From NCBI GenBank assembly GCA_903827735.1, contig CAIKJM010000287.1, forward strand, positions 1 through 8,879: a stretch of 8,879 nucleotides of DNA. Direction: 5' to 3'. A program made the translations under genes and the position numbers. Shown here one piece after another: positions 6,755 to 8,879 of the stretch. Under the pieces are notes generated by a model, which was not told the origin of the DNA, made no database searches, and worked only from the letters and a program-made list of their open reading frames with translations. Source of the stretch: an uncultured Rhodanobacter sp. (GTDB taxonomy: Bacteria > Pseudomonadota > Gammaproteobacteria > Xanthomonadales > Rhodanobacteraceae). Numbering within the stretch: position 1 is the first letter of the stretch; the number at the start of each line of letters is the position of its first letter.

Positions 6755-7827
6755 TCAGGCTGACGCGCGGCGCTGGGCCAGAGCCAATGGATCCATCACG
6801 CGGTGCCACACCGGTGGCAGAAGGGCCAGCACAAACATGCTCGCATAGCCCCAGGGCAGTTGCGGACTGTCGGGATGATGCAGCAGCGACTGGTAGCGAC
6901 GGCGTGCCTGCGCGTGGTGGTCGGAGTGCCGCTGAAGGTTGAACAGTAGCCAGTTCGTGTAGCGTTGCGGCGCGTTCCACGAGTGCAGGTGTGTCACCCG
7001 TTCGTAGCGCTCCGGTGCCAGCTGCCGGCGTTCCAACCCGTAGTGTTCGATATAGTTGATGACTTCGAGGGTGCACGCGGCGACAAGGCCCTGCGCCAGG
7101 AAAAAAAGCAGTCCGCGAGCACCACCCAGGCCCGCAAACACGGCCATGAATACCAGCCACAGGACGTACCAGGCCACCATCTCGTTATGCCAGGACCACA
7201 CCGGAAGGCCGCGCCCACGCAGGCGCTGCGCCTCCAGCTGCCACGCATTACGCACGTTGCGCCAGAGCGCGCGCGGCAAAAAGGCGTATACCGATTCGCC
7301 CAGTTGCGCCGAGGACGAATCCTGGGGGTGGCGACGTGCAGGTGGTGGCCGCGCACGTGCTCGATCTTGAAACCCTGATAGCCGACGCTGGTAAGCAGCA
7401 CGCCGCCAACCAGCGGTTCGAGCCGGCCGCTCTTATGAATCAGCTCGTGGGCAGGATTGATCGCCAGCACGCCGCCAATCACGCCGGTCGATAGCGTCCA
7501 GCCGAGCAGGCCCGCCGGGCCGAACGGAGTACGCAGAAACTGCGAGGTGCACCAGGCCAGCGTGGTCAGCCATAGGGGTAGCACCAGCAGTGTCAGTACG
7601 CGGAAATACGTTGATCGCTCGCGTTGCGCGTTTTCCGCGGCGCTGACCGGGTTGGCCGTTTCGCTACCCAACAGGGCGTCGAGCCACGGCACGATGCCGA
7701 AGATAAAAACCAGCGGAAACCATGCCGCGAGATCCATCGGCAAGCCGAGCTTCGCCAACGCTGGCGTTCCCAGCGGCAGCAAGGCGGTGGAAAAAGCCAG
7801 GAGAAAGCCGGCATCACGTAAGCGCAT
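6755..7827 (-). pseudogene. alkB: AlkB-type alkane 1-monooxygenase (membrane di-iron hydroxylase), frameshifted
   Basis: Two overlapping minus-strand frames make one gene: 7827 down to about 7324, then 7321 down to TGA 6757-6755. Joined they give about 357 residues, normal for the family. This is the membrane alkane hydroxylase, not the DNA demethylase of the same name. His boxes: HELIHK (127-132) and EHVRGHH (156-162) in the first part; NYIEHYGLER and QRHSDHH in the second. About six hydrophobic segments are visible. After HVATP the sequence reads CCCAGGAT where CCCGAGGAT (PED) is expected: one base is missing beside a run of five Gs on the plus strand (7324-7328). All di-iron ligand boxes survive on either side, so the lesion is recent or a sequencing error. 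Without correction the first frame yields a 277-residue product lacking the third His box and the HYG motif. The start has no clear ribosome site and lies behind a strong hairpin. Confidence 0.88.
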
Positions 7828-7841
7828 GCGGCGAGTCTAAA

Positions 7842-7858
7842 GCGCAGCGCGGCTGCGC
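7842..7858 (-). repeat. Perfect 7-bp hairpin just upstream of the alkB start
   Basis: GCGCAGC and GCTGCGC pair perfectly around a 3-base loop, 14 bases before the alkB start codon at 7827. On the minus strand the stem is followed by TTTAG, a very short T-run, so it could be a weak terminator for the lipocalin transcript or a leader structure limiting alkB translation. Confidence 0.45.
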
Positions 7859-7861
7859 CCT

Positions 7862-7883
7862 AGCTGCCATGCAGCATGGCGCT
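7862..7883. repeat. Palindrome in the lipocalin-alkB gap
   Basis: GCCATGC-A-GCATGGC (7866-7880) is a perfect 7-bp dyad. It is extended by AGC/GCT on the outside with one bulged base, giving 10 pairs in total. It lies 51 bases after the lipocalin stop and next to the hairpin at 7842-7858. The near-complete symmetry fits a protein-binding operator or an mRNA stem; no T-run follows in either direction. Confidence 0.4.
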
Positions 7884-7930
7884 CGGTCCTGGCGTGGCGG
7901 TAGCCGATCGGTTGGGCTGACTTGGCCAGC

Positions 7931-8467
7931 TCAGTCCAGAGGGGCTGCCATCACCAGATTGTCGACGGGGTAACCGCGCTGCCGCGCGCGTTCTTTGATC
8001 TGGTCGAATAATGTGCGGCTCATGCTTGGGCTGCGCGAGAGAACCCACAGGTACTTGCGACTGGGCCCGCCCACAACCGCCCACTGATAGTCCGCATCAA
8101 GATCGACCACCCAGTAGTCGGCCCATACCATCGGCAGCCACGACAGCCACGCCGGGGCGAAACGCACCTGGAGCGCCGCGGGCTGGCCCGCGACTTTCCG
8201 TGCAACGCCATCGGAGGCTTCCATCGAGCCGTCTTTCACACGACACGCGTTGTGGACGCCGATGGTGCCGTCGTCGTTGGCTGTGTAAGTCGCGGTGATT
8301 TTGTCCACGCATTTGCGCTGGAAAAACATCGGTAGGTGGCCGATCTCGTGCCACTGACCGACGTAGCGCGCCAGATCAAGCGTCTGGACCGGCTGGTTCG
8401 GCAGCGACGCTGCAGCGGCAGGTATAGCCACAGACATCAAAGCCGTGGCGAGCAATGAGCGAATCAT
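7931..8467 (-). CDS. Lipocalin family protein, secreted, Blc-like
   Basis: A 178-residue beta-barrel lipocalin of the bacterial Blc/apolipoprotein D group. The N-terminus MIRSLLATALMSVAIPAAAA is a signal peptide with a likely signal peptidase I site near residue 20. Family motifs are YVGQWHEIGHLPMFFQR (35-51, with the G-x-W signature), VHNACR (71-76), ADYWVVDLD (116-124) and the C-terminal YQWAVVGGPSRKYLWVLSRSP (127-147). Cys53 and Cys75 could form a disulfide after export. Unlike E. coli Blc there is no lipobox cysteine, so it should be soluble in the periplasm rather than anchored to the outer membrane. Family members bind fatty acids or lysophospholipids and are often stress-induced. It lies 103 bases upstream of alkB on the same strand. 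The start ATG has GGAAAT upstream. Confidence 0.92.
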   Translation of the reverse strand: MIRSLLATALMSVAIPAAAASLPNQPVQTLDLARYVGQWHEIGHLPMFFQRKCVDKITATYTANDDGTIGVHNACRVKDGSMEASDGVARKVAGQPAALQVRFAPAWLSWLPMVWADYWVVDLDADYQWAVVGGPSRKYLWVLSRSPSMSRTLFDQIKERARQRGYPVDNLVMAAPLD

Positions 8468-8600
8468 GGTGATGATTTCCGGTATCCAGCGTTCGATGGG
8501 CAGGGTACGCGCGTTGACGCGAGCGCAGGCAGTGCGTTGTAGACGCTTGAATAGAATAGCGGCACAGCGTGCTTTACTGTCGTGGGTCTGAACAACGTGA

Positions 8601-8621
8601 GTGCGTCAATGCGTTGCGCAC
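8601..8621 (+). repeat. Small hairpin in the csbD upstream region
   Basis: GTGCG and CGCAC, then CAA and TTG, pair around a TGCG loop with one bulged base. It lies about 80 bases upstream of the CsbD start, in the 235-base gap that should carry divergent promoters for the lipocalin and CsbD genes. I could not identify a convincing -35/-10 pair in this gap. Confidence 0.3.
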
Positions 8622-8702
8622 GACAATGTCACGGCTTCTCCACGATACCGCGCCTAGAACGTAGTGGCCTGCACGCCGCAGGCTTCTCACCGGAGCATAA
8701 AC

Positions 8703-8879
8703 GTGGATAAGAATCGCACCGAAGGCACCAAGCACGAGGTCAAGGGCGCTGTGAAAGAAGTGGTTGGCAAGGTTACCGGCAATAAGACAAAGGAAGTGGC
8801 CGGCAATGTTGAAAAGAATGCGGGCAAAGCGCAGAAGGAAGTCGGCAAGGCCGCCGATGCGGCACGCGACGCGGCTAAA
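8703..8879 (+). CDS. CsbD-family stress response protein (3' end beyond the window)
   Basis: At least 59 residues, starting at GTG 8703 with GGAG at 8692-8695, seven bases upstream; no ATG gives this frame. The start MDKNRTEGTKHEVKG matches the CsbD pattern (NKDRIEGKWKQLKG), followed by VKEVVGKVTG (KVKEAWGKLTG in the family) and lysine/alanine-rich helical repeats (VEKNAGKAQKEVGKAA). CsbD was named in Bacillus subtilis as a sigma-B-controlled general stress gene; proteobacterial relatives are also stress-linked, but the molecular role is unknown. The protein is small, charged, free of cysteine, tryptophan and proline in the visible part, and probably loosely folded. The frame is still open at the right edge; family length suggests that the stop is close by. 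Confidence 0.9.
   Translation, partial: MDKNRTEGTKHEVKGAVKEVVGKVTGNKTKEVAGNVEKNAGKAQKEVGKAADAARDAAK

Noticed and set aside
1..8879. CRISPR array, insertion sequence, tRNA or rRNA genes
   Set aside because: No regularly spaced repeats, transposase motifs, tRNA-like cloverleaf or rRNA segments were seen on reading through.

Overview
The window looks like chromosomal DNA of a high-GC gammaproteobacterium. The style of the proteins (DUF427, AlkB-type hydroxylase, lipocalin, PAS/GGDEF/EAL sensor) suggests Xanthomonadales, perhaps Rhodanobacteraceae such as Dyella, Rhodanobacter or Luteibacter. This placement is an impression from protein sequence, not a measured result.

Layout, left to right. 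(1) 1-134: an open frame entering from the left edge, possibly the C-terminal tail of a plus-strand gene, converging on the next operon. (2) 131-1832, minus: a two-gene operon, DUF427 protein then a photolyase-type FAD-binding protein that lacks an N-terminal antenna domain and carries an odd C-terminal extension. (3) 1833-2362: a 530-bp gap with a leftward terminator that serves no visible gene, an inverted repeat, and a 120-bp stretch of only about 30% GC. (4) 2363-5820, plus: a KaiB-fold protein overlapping by ATGA the start of a 1058-residue PAS-PAS-PAS-GAF-GGDEF-EAL protein. The GGDEF motif is degenerate (GPDLF) and the EAL site is intact, so a phosphodiesterase is predicted. (5) 5857-8467, minus: an SDR oxidoreductase, an AlkB-type membrane di-iron hydroxylase broken by a single-base frameshift, and a secreted lipocalin. 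(6) 8703 to the right edge, plus: a CsbD-family stress protein starting at GTG.

How the parts fit. The KaiB/EAL pair is the most distinctive unit: a KaiB homologue with no KaiA or KaiC in view, translationally coupled to a multi-sensor c-di-GMP protein. This suggests that the KaiB fold is used as a partner or input module for second-messenger signalling rather than as part of a clock. The flanking genes (photolyase-like protein, DUF427, SDR, lipocalin, CsbD) have a loose theme of light, oxidative, lipid and envelope stress, but they lie in separate transcription units and no shared regulator is visible. The AT-rich gap and the orphan terminator next to the KaiB gene hint that the signalling pair may have been inserted here.
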